Positions 24,585 through 33,790 of a stretch of 64,000 nt of DNA are shown here, one piece after another. The notes beneath the pieces are model-generated. The model did no database searches. It was not told the DNA's origin and was given only the letters and a program-made list of their open reading frames with translations. The stretch lies in assembly GCF_002009175.1 (NCBI RefSeq), contig NZ_CP018047.1, forward strand, positions 992,001 through 1,056,000, read 5' to 3'. Position numbers and translations under genes: made by a program. Every line of letters starts with the position of its first letter. The first letter of the stretch is position 1. This DNA is from Streptomyces niveus. GTDB taxonomy: Bacteria; Actinomycetota; Actinomycetes; Streptomycetales; Streptomycetaceae.

Positions 24585-25910
24585 GTGCCGAGTACAGACC
24601 CGCAGCGGCCGGACGCCGTCACCGGTGACGAGGAAGCGCGAGTGATCGTGGTGGGCGCGGGGCCCGCGGGTGCGACCGCCGCGATGTATCTGGCGCGGGC
24701 GGGCGTGGATGTCCTGCTGCTGGAGAAGGGCAGCTTCCCGCGCGAGAAGGTCTGCGGCGACGGCCTCACACCACGCGGCGTACGGCAGTTGGTACGCATG
24801 GGCGTCGACATCGACGCCCCGGGCTGGACGCGTACAAGGGGAATGCGCTGGATGTGCGAGGGACGGCAGGTGCACATCGACTGGCCCCGTCTCGGCGGTC
24901 ATCCGGACTTCGGGCTCACCCGCAGCCGGTACGACTTCGACGACATCCTGGTCCGGCACGCCTGCGAGGCCGGAGCACGGCTGCGCGCGGAGGTGAAGGC
25001 CACCGGACCCCTGACGGACCGCGCCGGGCGGATCATCGGCGTGACGGCGGTCGCGGGCCCGGACAAGCAGCCGAGGACATACCGCGCGCCGGTGGTCATC
25101 GCCGCCGACGGCGCCTCCGCCAGGACGGCTCTCGCCATGGGCCTGGAGCGCGACCCGTCACGCCCGATCGCCACCGCCGCCCGCCGCTACTACCGCAGCG
25201 CCTCCCGTACCCATGACCCCTACCTCGAACTCTGGGCCGATCTGCGCTGCTCCCGCACCGGTCGTGACCTGCCCGGATACGGCTGGATCTTCCCGCTCGG
25301 CGACGGCCGGGTCAATGTCGGCCTGGGGTCCCTGCCCCACCGTCGCCACGGCGCGGTGGACCTGCGGAGCACCATGGACCAGTGGCTGGCGCGTCTGCCG
25401 CGGGAGTGGGGGCTGAGAGAGGAGAACGCCGATTCGCCCCTGCGGAGCGCGGCACTGCCGATGGGCTTCAACCGGCGGCCCCAGTACAGCCGCGGTCTGC
25501 TGCTGGTCGGCGACAGCGCGGGCATGATCAGCCCCTGGAGCGGCGAGGGTGTCGCCCAGGCCATGGAAGCCGGCGAAGCCGCCGCCGAGGCGGTCGTCCT
25601 CGCCCTGCTGCGCCCGAGCGGGCCGGGGCGGGAGGAGGCGTTGCGGCAGTACCCGAAAGAGATCAACCGCCTCTGGGGGCGCTACTACCGGCTGGGCAAC
25701 CGGGCCGCCGACCTCGTCCTGGGACGGTACGGCTACCGGCCGGTCCTCCACCGCCGTGTCATGGCCTCCCCCGTCCTGGTCCGCTCGCTCGCACGGCTGC
25801 TGACCGAAGTCGCCGACGAACCCGGCAACGACGCGATCGACGCCGTCCTGCACGGCCTTCTGCGTCTGGTGCCCAGACCGGCGCCGAGCCACCGGACTCC
25901 GAAACGTTGA
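24585..25910 (+). CDS. Geranylgeranyl-reductase family FAD-dependent oxidoreductase
   Basis: This 441-residue flavoprotein has the FAD-binding motif VIVVGAGPAGATAAMYLARAG (about 20-40). The family marks are EKGSFPREKVCGDGLTPRG, GYGWIFPLGDGRVNVGLG (a variant of the PxxYxWxFP substrate motif) and GDSAGMISPWSGEGVAQAMEAG. Members reduce double bonds of prenyl chains such as menaquinone side chains or archaeal lipids. In actinobacteria a close relative (MenJ) saturates one menaquinone isoprene unit. GTG 24585 has AGGAGG six bases upstream. There is no linked menaquinone gene, so the substrate is inferred only at family level. Confidence 0.88.
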   Translation: MPSTDPQRPDAVTGDEEARVIVVGAGPAGATAAMYLARAGVDVLLLEKGSFPREKVCGDGLTPRGVRQLVRMGVDIDAPGWTRTRGMRWMCEGRQVHIDWPRLGGHPDFGLTRSRYDFDDILVRHACEAGARLRAEVKATGPLTDRAGRIIGVTAVAGPDKQPRTYRAPVVIAADGASARTALAMGLERDPSRPIATAARRYYRSASRTHDPYLELWADLRCSRTGRDLPGYGWIFPLGDGRVNVGLGSLPHRRHGAVDLRSTMDQWLARLPREWGLREENADSPLRSAALPMGFNRRPQYSRGLLLVGDSAGMISPWSGEGVAQAMEAGEAAAEAVVLALLRPSGPGREEALRQYPKEINRLWGRYYRLGNRAADLVLGRYGYRPVLHRRVMASPVLVRSLARLLTEVADEPGNDAIDAVLHGLLRLVPRPAPSHRTPKR

Positions 25911-26024
25911 ACTCCGGCACGGACTCCGACGGAACGCCGTGACCAGGGATTTTAGACCTTCTCTTTACCATTCCTTGGTCATCCTTGTACCGTTGGCCCT
26001 CCAGACCATAGGGAGGGACCGGGG

Positions 26025-27050
26025 TTGGACGTCTCAACGACCATGTGGGTGCTCACGATTGTCGGACTGTGCGCGCTCATCACGGCCGACTTCTTCATAG
26101 GCGGCCGGAAGCCGCATGAAGTCTCGATCAAGGAAGCGGGCATCTGGACGATCGTCTGGGTCGTTCTCGCCGTACTGTTCGGCGTCGGCCTGTTGATCTG
26201 GGGCGGCGGACAGGCGTCCGGTGAGTTCTTCGCGGGCTACGTCACGGAGAAATCGCTCAGCGTCGACAATCTCTTCGTCTTCGTGCTGATCATGGCGAAG
26301 TTCGCGGTCCCCTCGATCTACCAGCAGCGCGTGCTGATGATCGGCGTACTGATCGCGCTGGTGCTGCGCGCCGTCTTCATCGCCGCGGGCGCCGCCGCGA
26401 TCAACTCGTTCGCCTGGGTCTTCTTCATCTTCGGCGCCTTCCTCATCTGGACCGCCTGGAAGCTCATCCAGGAGGCGCGGGCCGGCGAGCAGGACGAGGA
26501 GTGGGAGGAGGGCCGGCTGATGAAGGCGATCGAGCGGCGCCTGCCCTCCACCGACCAGTGGCACGGCACGAAGCTGTTCATCCGTGAGAACGGCAAGCGC
26601 CTCGCCACCCCGATGCTGATCGTCATGCTGGCGATCGGCGTCACGGACGTGCTCTTCGCGGTCGACTCGATCCCCGCGATCTTCGGCCTGACCCAGGACC
26701 CGTACATCGTCTTCACGGCCAACGCCTTCGCGCTGATGGGTCTGCGACAGCTGTACTTCCTCATCGTCGGTCTGCTGAAGAAGCTGGTCCACCTCAGTTA
26801 CGGCCTGTCGGTCATCCTCGCCTTCATCGGCGTGAAGCTGGTCCTGCACGGCATCCACGAGACGACGAGCCTGCACGTACCGGAGATCTCCCTCCCGGTC
26901 TCGCTGAGCGTCATCTGCGGTGTGCTGATCATCACGACGATCACCAGCCTGGCGGCGTCGAAGAAGGCCGCGGAGAAGGAAGCCGCGGAGGCCGCGGAGA
27001 CCGGGTCGGAGAAACCGGAGCCGGCCGAAAAGACGGACGCCCAGGGCTGA
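26025..27050 (+). CDS. TerC family integral membrane protein
   Basis: This 341-residue TerC/Alx-like protein has about eight transmembrane helices. Conserved motifs include GYVTEKSLSVDNLFVFVLIM near residue 70 and AIGVTDVLFAVDSIPAIFGLTQDPYIVFTANAFALMGLR near residue 205, both with the acidic residues of the family. The last 45 residues are Ala/Glu/Lys-rich and cytoplasmic. The family was first linked to tellurite resistance. More recent work on homologues ties it to Mn2+ export and metal loading of secreted enzymes. The start is TTG 26025 with GGGAGGGACC upstream. An internal ATG at 26040 would shorten helix 1. A strong hairpin follows. Confidence 0.92.
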   Translation: MDVSTTMWVLTIVGLCALITADFFIGGRKPHEVSIKEAGIWTIVWVVLAVLFGVGLLIWGGGQASGEFFAGYVTEKSLSVDNLFVFVLIMAKFAVPSIYQQRVLMIGVLIALVLRAVFIAAGAAAINSFAWVFFIFGAFLIWTAWKLIQEARAGEQDEEWEEGRLMKAIERRLPSTDQWHGTKLFIRENGKRLATPMLIVMLAIGVTDVLFAVDSIPAIFGLTQDPYIVFTANAFALMGLRQLYFLIVGLLKKLVHLSYGLSVILAFIGVKLVLHGIHETTSLHVPEISLPVSLSVICGVLIITTITSLAASKKAAEKEAAEAAETGSEKPEPAEKTDAQG

Positions 27051-27062
27051 GCCCTCGCGTCC

Positions 27063-27100
27063 CGCCAGGTCCTGTCCGTCGGGTCGGACAGGACCTGGCG
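27063..27100 (+). terminator. Terminator hairpin after terC
   Basis: CGCCAGGTCCTGTCCG (27063-27078) pairs perfectly with 27085-27100 around a six-base loop, 13 bases after the TerC stop codon. Confidence 0.85.
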
Positions 27101-27204
27101 TCGGCCTTTCCGGCTACCGCGGGTTCCCGTTGATCCGGCCGCCGCCCGTCCGGCCGGCTCCGGGCTCCCACCCGACTCGGCACGTAGTGGGGCAGGGTAG
27201 GGGC

Positions 27205-27708
27205 ATGTCCACATACGAGACGATGGCGTTCCACCTCGAGACCGAGCGGCTGACACTGCGGCCGTGGGCCGAGTCGGACGCCGCCGAGTTCTGCGCCCTC
27301 CTCGCCGAGCGCGGCAACGGAACGCCCACGGTTGAGCACATCCGGACGTCCATCGCGGAGCTGCTGGCCGCCACGGCGACCACGGGCATCGCTCTGCTTC
27401 CCATCCAGCGCCGTGCCGAGGGCGACTTCATCGGCTACTGCGGGCTGATCATCGGCCGCTCCACCGTGGAGGAGCCCGAAATCGCGTACGAGCTGTTCCA
27501 GCGCGCGCATGGGCATGGCTACGCCACCGAGGCGGGCCGCGCGGTGCTCGACGCCGCTGTCGCGACCGGGCGGAAACGGCTCTGGTCGACGGTCGGCACG
27601 TGGAACACACCGTCGCTCCGTGTCCTTGAGAAGCTCGGGTTCGAGCGGGATCACGTTTCCACGGACGACAGCGGTGAAGTCGTATGGCTCACACGCTCGT
27701 TGCCGTGA
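27205..27708 (+). CDS. GNAT-family N-acetyltransferase (RimJ/RimL-like)
   Basis: This 167-residue acetyltransferase of the Acetyltransf_3 type begins with ETERLTLRPWAESDAAEF. It has the acetyl-CoA-binding region AYELFQRAHGHGYATEAGRAVLDAA, in which Q/R-x-x-G-x-G/A is recognisable, and NTPSLRVLEKLGFER. Such proteins acetylate ribosomal protein N-termini, antibiotics or small amines. ATG 27205 is chosen because the conserved start LETERLTLRPW follows directly. An in-frame upstream start at 27130 would add a Pro-rich stretch that overlaps the region after the terC terminator. Confidence 0.85.
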   Translation: MSTYETMAFHLETERLTLRPWAESDAAEFCALLAERGNGTPTVEHIRTSIAELLAATATTGIALLPIQRRAEGDFIGYCGLIIGRSTVEEPEIAYELFQRAHGHGYATEAGRAVLDAAVATGRKRLWSTVGTWNTPSLRVLEKLGFERDHVSTDDSGEVVWLTRSLP

Positions 27709-27903
27709 CGCGGGGTCACCCCTGAGGGCCGGTCGGGCACCCGCGGCGAGAAAGAGGGCGTTGCCGAGCAGGCGGGCGGCCACTGCTGATGACGAGAGTC
27801 CACCAGTGGCGGCGCCGCCCTTGTCGCCGAGGTGATCGACACCTGTCTGCCGATCCGGAGCACGTAGCCGGTTCCGGCGGTGGCTCCACCCCAGAAAAGA
27901 TCG

Positions 27904-27937
27904 AGGGCCGGTTTCGGATCTCCCCGAAACCGGCCCT
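27904..27937 (-). terminator. Terminator hairpin after tRNA-Pro
   Basis: A 14-bp stem (AGGGCCGGTTTCGG 27904-27917 with 27924-27937) with a six-base loop lies about 20 bases downstream of the tRNA on the minus strand. The remaining sequence back to 27709 shows no credible gene. Confidence 0.75.
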
Positions 27938-27956
27938 GACCTGCGACTGTCTCCAG

Positions 27957-28030
<74 letters not shown>

Positions 28031-28339
28031 ATGCCCGCCTGACCTGGGGTTTCCCCTGGCCGAACGCGCATGAGAACAATACCGCACTCCGACCGGTGGT
28101 CACGAACCGCTTTAGCCGTCCCCCGCCGCCCAGGGCCGGGGGCTTCCTCCCCCAGCCGCCGTTCCCCGGCTCCGGCCCGTACGCCTCACCGCTCACCACC
28201 GGGCCCGACCCCGGGCAGCGCTTCCGGCCGTACGGCCACGCCCGGCCACATTCAGCCCACCGCATCGGAAATCACCCGGCCTGACGGCATGACTCCCGGT
28301 GCGCGCAACTCCCTTACCACAGTGGGCGCTTCCGACCCA
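28031..28339. other. Gene-free stretch between tRNA-Pro and the ThuA promoter
   Basis: No open frame here has a ribosome site or recognisable family, and no stable long hairpin was seen. It presumably holds the tRNA promoter on the minus strand, which I could not define with confidence. Confidence 0.5.
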
Positions 28340-28369
28340 TTGACCCCCCGGAAGCAGGGAACCTACGCT
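28340..28369 (+). promoter_or_regulatory. Promoter of the ThuA/sugar-dehydrogenase operon
   Basis: TTGACC (28340-28345) and TACGCT (28364-28369) are separated by 18 bases, a good match to the housekeeping sigma consensus of Streptomyces. The predicted start of transcription is near 28376, just before the palindrome at 28384-28397. Confidence 0.65.
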
Positions 28370-28383
28370 ATGCGACGTACTTA

Positions 28384-28397
28384 AGAAAGCGCTTTCT
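28384..28397. promoter_or_regulatory. LacI-type operator, 14-bp perfect palindrome
   Basis: AGAAAGCGCTTTCT is a perfect palindrome with the central CG typical of LacI-family sites. It lies 14 bases after the -10 element, where a bound repressor would block transcription. The identical 14-mer occurs at 36720-36733 beside a LacI gene. Confidence 0.75.
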
Positions 28398-28433
28398 ACC
28401 CATTCGTAGCCGCCACCTGCACCGGGAGCGCCC

Positions 28434-31400
28434 GTGAGTAGCCGTCCACCAGAACGACCCCCCATGCGCAGAAGCCGATCGCGAAGGGCCCTGACGCCCT
28501 TCACCGTCGTCCTGGCACTGCTCGCTCTCGTGCTCGGACTCGGGGTCGCCTCGCCCCCTCCCGCGGAGGCCGCGCCGTACCGTGTCCTGGTCTTCTCCAA
28601 GGTCACCAACTTCGAGCACGAGTCGATCGCCGCCGGTATCGCGGGCATCAAGAAGCTCGGCGAGGAGAACGGCTTCGAGGTGGAGGCGTCCGACGACGCC
28701 GCCGTCTTCTCCGACTCGAACCTCGCGCGCTTCCAGGCGATCGTGTTCAACAACACCAACTCCACACCGGAGTCGGGCGATCTGCTGAACACCTCCCAGC
28801 GCACCGCTCTCCAGAAGTACATCCGCGCGGGCGGTGGCTGGGTGGGCCTGCACGCCGCTTCCGCGAGCGAGCGTGACTGGGACTGGTACGAGGGACTGAC
28901 CGGGGCGATCTTCGACAAGCACCCCGCCATTCAGACCGGCCGCGTCAAGGTGCTCGACCAGGCGCACCCCTCCACCAAGGGACTTCCGGAGCTCTGGGAG
29001 CGTTCGGAGGAGTGGTACAACTGGCGCACGAATCCGACGGGCAAGGTCCACACGCTCGCGCAGATCAAGGTGAACGACGGCATCACCGGGCTCGACGAGG
29101 GCGTCGACCACCCGTGGTCCTGGTGCCAGAACTACGACGGCGGGCGCTCCTGGTTCACCGCCGGTGGTCATGACGCCTCCGCGTTCGAGGAGGAGAACTT
29201 CCTCAAGCATCTGCTCGGCGGCATCCAGTGGGCGGCGGGCAACAAGCCCGGAGACTGCTCCGCGAGCAAGACCGGGGCGTTCACCCGTACGCAGCTGGCG
29301 ACGGGTCTCTCCGACCCCTACGAGCTTGCCGTGACCCCCGACCGCCGGGTGATCTACATCGAGCGCACCGGAAAGCTCCAGGTCCTCGACCAGGCGACGC
29401 GCCAGACCACCACCGCGCTGGACTTCGAGTTCAGCCGCAAGATGACGGAGCAGTCCGACGGGCTCCTCGGGCTGACGCTCGACCCGGACTTCGCCGAGAA
29501 CAACTGGCTCTATCTCCTGCACTCCGACAAGGAGAAGAAACAGATCAACCTGTCGCGCTACACGCTGACGGGGAACACCGTCGACCCGGCGTCCGAGAAG
29601 CGCGTACTGGAGTTCGCCACCGACCGCGACGAACAGCGTGCCAACGTGCACATGGCGGGCTCACTCGCGTTCGACAAGAACGGCGACCTGTACATCGGGA
29701 CCGGTGACAACACCGACCCGTTCGTCTCGGACAACTTCACGCCGATCGACGAGCGCGCGGGCCGGCACGTCTTCGACGCGCAGCGCACCTCCGCCAACAC
29801 GAACGACCTGCGCGGCAAGGTCCTGCGCATCACCCCCGAGGACGACGGCACCTACTCCGTCCCGGAGGGGAACCTCTTCGCGCCCGGTACGGAGAAGACC
29901 CGTCCCGAGATCTACGCGATGGGGCTGCGCAACGTCTTCCGTATCACCACGGACCCGAAGAGCGGAGCGCTGCTGGTCGGCGACTACGGGCCGGACTCGC
30001 GCGCGGCGGACCCGAACCGCGGCCCGGAGGGGACGGTCGAGTTCAACCGCGTTCCCAAGGCGGCGAACCTCGGCTGGCCGTACTGCATCGGCGCCAACAC
30101 CCCTTTCAACGACTACGACTTCGCGACCAAGGTCTCGGGTCCGAAGTTCGACTGCGCCAACCCGGTCAACGAGTCGCCGAACAACACGGGCCTGCGTGAG
30201 CTGCCGCCCGCCGTGCCGGCGACGGTGCCCTACCTCTACTCGGGCTCGCCCCAGTTCCCCGAGGTCGGCGGGGGCGGTGCGCCGATGAGCGGTCCCGTCT
30301 ACGACTACGACCCCGACAACACGTCGCCGACGAAGTTCCCCGAGTACTTCGACTCGAAGTGGTTCGCCTACGACCTGGGCCAGAACTGGTTCAAGACCTT
30401 CTCCGTCCAGCAGAAGGACCAGTCGTTCAGCGACCCGCGCTTCCCGCCGGCGAAGGCGGGTGACATCCAGTCGGTCAACAAGATCTTCACCGACATGAAG
30501 TGGAACCAGCTGTTCGAGTCCGAGTTCGGGCCCGACGGCTCCATGTACGTGATCGACTTCGGCATCGGCTCCGGCGCCGGCCGTACGGGTGTGATCAACC
30601 AGGGCACCGGCATCTACCGCATCGACTACGTGGGCGACGGCCGGCTGCCCACCGCGAAGATCACCACCACCTCCGACACCGGTCCCGGCCCCCGCAGCGT
30701 GAAGTTCTCCAGTGAGGGCTCCGGCCTGCCGGGGGGCAAGCCGGTCAGCTACGCCTGGGACTTCGACGGGGACGGCACCGTCGACTCCACGAAGGCCAAC
30801 CCGACCCATATCTACACCGACAACGGTGTCTTCACCGCGCGGTTGACGGTCACCGCCCCGGACAAGCTGTCGGCGCAGGCCACCCAGGAGATCACCGTGG
30901 GCAACACGCGCCCGGTGATCACCATCCAACAGGCCCCGGACGGCGGCATGTTCAGCCTCGGTGACACCGTGCCCTTCACGGTGAAGGTCAACGACCGCGA
31001 GGACGGCAAGGGCGCGCAGATCGACTGCGAGCGCGTCAAGGTCGAAGGGCGGCTCGGCCACGGGACCACGCTGCACGCGCTGGAGTCCAAGCAGGGCTGC
31101 TCGGGTGAGTTCACCGTGCCCACGGCGGACGAGCACGCGGACCAGGACCTCTTCTACCGCGTCACCGCGAGCTACAAGGACGACGGCGGCGAGGGTGCGG
31201 GCGTTCCCGCGCTGACGGGCACCGCCACGTCGAATCTCAAGTCCTCCTACCGCGAAAGCGAGTTCTTCACCTCCACCGGGGGCGAGAACGGCGGCGTCAC
31301 GGTGGGCGCCCGCGCCGAGGCGTCGGGCGGGAAGCGCGTCATCGAGGTCGAGCACGGCGACTGGGTCGCGTACGACCCGGTGAATCTCACGGGCGTCCAG

Positions 31401-31934
31401 TCCGTCACCGTCGGCGGGTCGTCGGGCGGAACCGGCGGCACCGTCGAGTTCCGCAACGGCTCGCCGACCGGCCCGCTGATGGGGTCGGTGACCATTCCGA
31501 ACACCGGCAGCTGGACCAACTTCATCTCACCGACGACCCATCTCAGGCCGGTCGGCGGCACGGTGAAGATGTACGCGGTCTTCAGCAATCCGGAGTGGAA
31601 GCCGGACGGACAGGACGTGCTGTCCCTCGACTGGCTGCACTTCAACGGCCGTGGGGTGGAGCGCAAGCCGGGCACGAGCGTCACCGTCGCCACGTCGGTG
31701 GAGGAGGGCGCGGCGCCGCTGGCGACGAAGCTGACCGGCACGGTGAACCTCGCCGAGGGCCGGACAGTGGCCTCGTACCGCTGGAACTTCGGCGACAACA
31801 CGAAGCCCACGGGTGAACAGGGCGCGAACGCGACCCACACATACGCCCGGCCGGGCGCCTACACGGCGCATCTCACGGTCACCGACGACAAGGGCGACAC
31901 GACGACCGGCGCAGTCGAGATCCAGGCGAAGTGA
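28434..31934 (+). CDS. Secreted ThuA / PQQ-type sugar dehydrogenase / PKD multidomain protein
   Basis: This 1,166-residue exported protein has a signal peptide at about 18-47 (VLALLALVLGLGVA...AEA). A ThuA domain spans about 48-265 (VLVFSKVTNFEHESIAAGI, GWVGLHAA, HPWSWCQNY). A soluble glucose/sorbosone dehydrogenase-type six-bladed propeller spans about 283-735, with EQSDGLLGLTLDPDF, AGSLAFDKNGDLYIGTGDNTDP and LRGKVLRI. A PKD domain (YAWDFDGDGTVDST) and a further Ig-like domain follow, then a CBM6-like carbohydrate-binding module (about 950-1080, SVTVGGSSGGTGGTVEFR). A second PKD domain (YRWNFGDNTKP) ends it. It probably oxidises or modifies a polysaccharide-derived sugar outside the cell. 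GTG 28434 has GGGAG six bases upstream. A LacI-type operator lies in its leader. Confidence 0.9.
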   Translation: MSSRPPERPPMRRSRSRRALTPFTVVLALLALVLGLGVASPPPAEAAPYRVLVFSKVTNFEHESIAAGIAGIKKLGEENGFEVEASDDAAVFSDSNLARFQAIVFNNTNSTPESGDLLNTSQRTALQKYIRAGGGWVGLHAASASERDWDWYEGLTGAIFDKHPAIQTGRVKVLDQAHPSTKGLPELWERSEEWYNWRTNPTGKVHTLAQIKVNDGITGLDEGVDHPWSWCQNYDGGRSWFTAGGHDASAFEEENFLKHLLGGIQWAAGNKPGDCSASKTGAFTRTQLATGLSDPYELAVTPDRRVIYIERTGKLQVLDQATRQTTTALDFEFSRKMTEQSDGLLGLTLDPDFAENNWLYLLHSDKEKKQINLSRYTLTGNTVDPASEKRVLEFATDRDEQRANVHMAGSLAFDKNGDLYIGTGDNTDPFVSDNFTPIDERAGRHVFDAQRTSANTNDLRGKVLRITPEDDGTYSVPEGNLFAPGTEKTRPEIYAMGLRNVFRITTDPKSGALLVGDYGPDSRAADPNRGPEGTVEFNRVPKAANLGWPYCIGANTPFNDYDFATKVSGPKFDCANPVNESPNNTGLRELPPAVPATVPYLYSGSPQFPEVGGGGAPMSGPVYDYDPDNTSPTKFPEYFDSKWFAYDLGQNWFKTFSVQQKDQSFSDPRFPPAKAGDIQSVNKIFTDMKWNQLFESEFGPDGSMYVIDFGIGSGAGRTGVINQGTGIYRIDYVGDGRLPTAKITTTSDTGPGPRSVKFSSEGSGLPGGKPVSYAWDFDGDGTVDSTKANPTHIYTDNGVFTARLTVTAPDKLSAQATQEITVGNTRPVITIQQAPDGGMFSLGDTVPFTVKVNDREDGKGAQIDCERVKVEGRLGHGTTLHALESKQGCSGEFTVPTADEHADQDLFYRVTASYKDDGGEGAGVPALTGTATSNLKSSYRESEFFTSTGGENGGVTVGARAEASGGKRVIEVEHGDWVAYDPVNLTGVQSVTVGGSSGGTGGTVEFRNGSPTGPLMGSVTIPNTGSWTNFISPTTHLRPVGGTVKMYAVFSNPEWKPDGQDVLSLDWLHFNGRGVERKPGTSVTVATSVEEGAAPLATKLTGTVNLAEGRTVASYRWNFGDNTKPTGEQGANATHTYARPGAYTAHLTVTDDKGDTTTGAVEIQAK

Positions 31935-32016
31935 GTTCACGGAACCGGATCAACGGAACAACGAATCAACGCGAGTCGCATCAGAGCGAGTTGAACGAGC
32001 CGAGAGAAGAGGTCAC

Positions 32017-32898
32017 GTGAAGGGCACACGAAGAGCGTTCCTGGGTACGGCGGCGGCGGGGCTGGCCGCGGTCTCACTGGCGTCGACGACGGTCACCGCC
32101 CACGCGGCGGAGTCCGGCCGGCACCACGACCCGCGGTGCCGGCGGCGGATCCCGCGCGGCGGCATCGGCATGCATCTCTACACCATGCGGTCCGTCCTGG
32201 CGACGGACTTCGAAGGGACGCTGGAGCAGCTGGCGGACATCGGCTACGCGACGGTCGGTGTCAGCGGGCGGTTCGGCCTCAACGCCACCCAGATCCGGCA
32301 GGTGTTGGACGATGTCGGCCTCAAGGCCGTTCTGGAGCACGTCGGTTACGCCACGGTGGCGGGCGCCGGTCTCCAGCAGGCCATCGCGGACGTCCACACG
32401 CTGGGCGGCGAGTGGGTCGTCGTACCGAGCCTGCCGACCGCCATGCACACCCCCGCGGGTTACCGCGAGGCCGCGGCGGCGATGAACAGGGCGGGCCGGG
32501 CGGCACGCGAGGCGGGTCTCGGCCCGGTGCTCTTCCACAACCACGACGCGGACCACAGGACCGTCGAGGGAGAGGTGCTGTACGACATCCTCCTGAACGA
32601 GACCGACCCGGAGTACGTGGGCTTCGAACTCGACGTCTACTGGGCGGCGAAGGGCGGCGCGGACCCGCGCCGGCTGTTCGTGGAGGAGGGCCCGCGCTTC
32701 CCGGCGCTGCACGTCAAGGACATGGCTCCGAACGGCGACTTCGCGGATGTCGGCTCGGGCGTCCTGGACTTCGCGGAGATGTTCGAGACGGCGCACCGGG
32801 GCGGCGTACGGCAGTGGCTGGTCGAGCACGACTCGCCGAAGGACCCGTTCGCCACGGCCCGCAACAGCTACCGCCATCTGTCGAGGCTGCGGTACTGA
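32017..32898 (+). CDS. Tat-exported sugar isomerase/epimerase-like TIM-barrel protein
   Basis: This 293-residue protein begins with a Tat signal (KGTRRAFLGTAAAGLAAVSLA, cleaved near AHA at about 29). An AP-endonuclease-2-type TIM barrel follows, as in xylose isomerase-like epimerases. Candidate metal ligands are Glu in AVLEHVGY, His/Asp in LFHNHDADH, Asp in GFELDVYW, His in ALHVKDMA and Glu in VEHDSP. GTG 32017 has AAGAGG five bases upstream. It follows the ThuA/dehydrogenase gene by 82 bp with no terminator between, so the two form an operon acting on an extracytoplasmic sugar. ThuA and this isomerase family are frequently linked. The exact reaction is unknown. Confidence 0.88.
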   Translation: MKGTRRAFLGTAAAGLAAVSLASTTVTAHAAESGRHHDPRCRRRIPRGGIGMHLYTMRSVLATDFEGTLEQLADIGYATVGVSGRFGLNATQIRQVLDDVGLKAVLEHVGYATVAGAGLQQAIADVHTLGGEWVVVPSLPTAMHTPAGYREAAAAMNRAGRAAREAGLGPVLFHNHDADHRTVEGEVLYDILLNETDPEYVGFELDVYWAAKGGADPRRLFVEEGPRFPALHVKDMAPNGDFADVGSGVLDFAEMFETAHRGGVRQWLVEHDSPKDPFATARNSYRHLSRLRY

Positions 32899-32926
32899 GG
32901 TAGAAGCAGCACATCTGACGGTGTGT

Positions 32927-32966
32927 CACACCCTCCGACGGGCCTCACGGCCGGTCGGGGGGTGTG
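32927..32966 (+). terminator. Terminator hairpin after the isomerase gene
   Basis: CACACCCTCCGAC (32927-32939) pairs with GTCGGGGGGTGTG (32954-32966), 12 of 13 Watson-Crick plus one wobble. A GGCC/GGCC pair extends into the loop. It lies 28 bases after the stop and 37 bases before the end of the convergent acetyltransferase gene. Confidence 0.75.
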
Positions 32967-33003
32967 GTGCGTCACGGCGGGTTCCCCGCTGGGGGCCGGG
33001 CGG

Positions 33004-33546
33004 TCAGGACGGCGCCGTGTAGCAGTGCACCCGGACCGTCTGCTCCGGCCCCCACCGCTGCTCCCCCGTGGCCATCAGGGTCCATCCCTGGCGCTCGTAC
33101 AGCGCCGCCGCCGACCGGTCGGACGTCACGACGTCCAGTACGGGATGCAGCCCCCGCACGCGGGCGTCGCGGACCGTCTCGCCCAGCAGGAGCGCGCCGA
33201 TTCCGTGGCCCCGTGCCTTCGGCGAGACGAACAGCCGGCTCACCACCGCCGTCCTCTCCGGGCCGATGCCGGTACGGCCGCTCCAGAGGGCGGGCGCGGC
33301 GTCGTCGGGCCGGGCCGGGGAGAGACAGATGTGACCGACGACGACACCGTCGAGCAGCGCCACCCAGACGGCCGGCGGCTCGGCGGGGGACCCCGGCGGC
33401 GTAAGCCAACCCGCCGGGTCCGTGGGCCAGTTGACCGGGTACCCGTCGCTCCGGTGGACCTCGGCCAGTACGCGGACACACGCGTCGAGGTCGGAGGTGT
33501 CGCGGCGTCTGACGGAGATGCGTTCATGGCTCACCGACGCAGCCAA
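33004..33546 (-). CDS. GNAT-family N-acetyltransferase
   Basis: This 180-residue acetyltransferase begins with ISVRRRDTSDLDACVRVLAEVH. It continues with the acetyl-CoA motif VSRLFVSPKARGHGIGALLLGETV (R-G-x-G-I/A, about 103-126) and ends with the beta strand SAAALYERQGWTLMATGEQRW. It is a stand-alone gene, convergent with the ThuA operon. The substrate is unknown. The 244 bp upstream (33547-33790), between this gene and the ABC operon, show no gene. Confidence 0.85.
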   Translation of the reverse strand: MAASVSHERISVRRRDTSDLDACVRVLAEVHRSDGYPVNWPTDPAGWLTPPGSPAEPPAVWVALLDGVVVGHICLSPARPDDAAPALWSGRTGIGPERTAVVSRLFVSPKARGHGIGALLLGETVRDARVRGLHPVLDVVTSDRSAAALYERQGWTLMATGEQRWGPEQTVRVHCYTAPS

Positions 33547-33790
33547 TCACAGGACCGACCCGCGGACTCCGGTTTTCGCGGTGGCCGGGCGGACAGCGAA
33601 CCGCCCCTCCCGCCGCCGGCGTGACCGGGGCGGGAAGGGCGGCCGGATGTGCGCCACGCGGTCTCACCGGGTGAGCGAGCCCCGGTCGGTACGGGGCACG
33701 GGCACCGTGCGACGCGGCGTACACGGGCGGTGGCGGCACTTCGCCGGAACGTGCCGCCACCGCCCGGTTTTCATGGGAACGGTTCCCCCG

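Noticed and set aside
27709..27956. Possible gene or pseudogene between the acetyltransferase and tRNA-Pro
   Set aside because: Short frames exist on both strands, but none has a ribosome site, family motif or typical codon pattern. I see only the tRNA terminator here.
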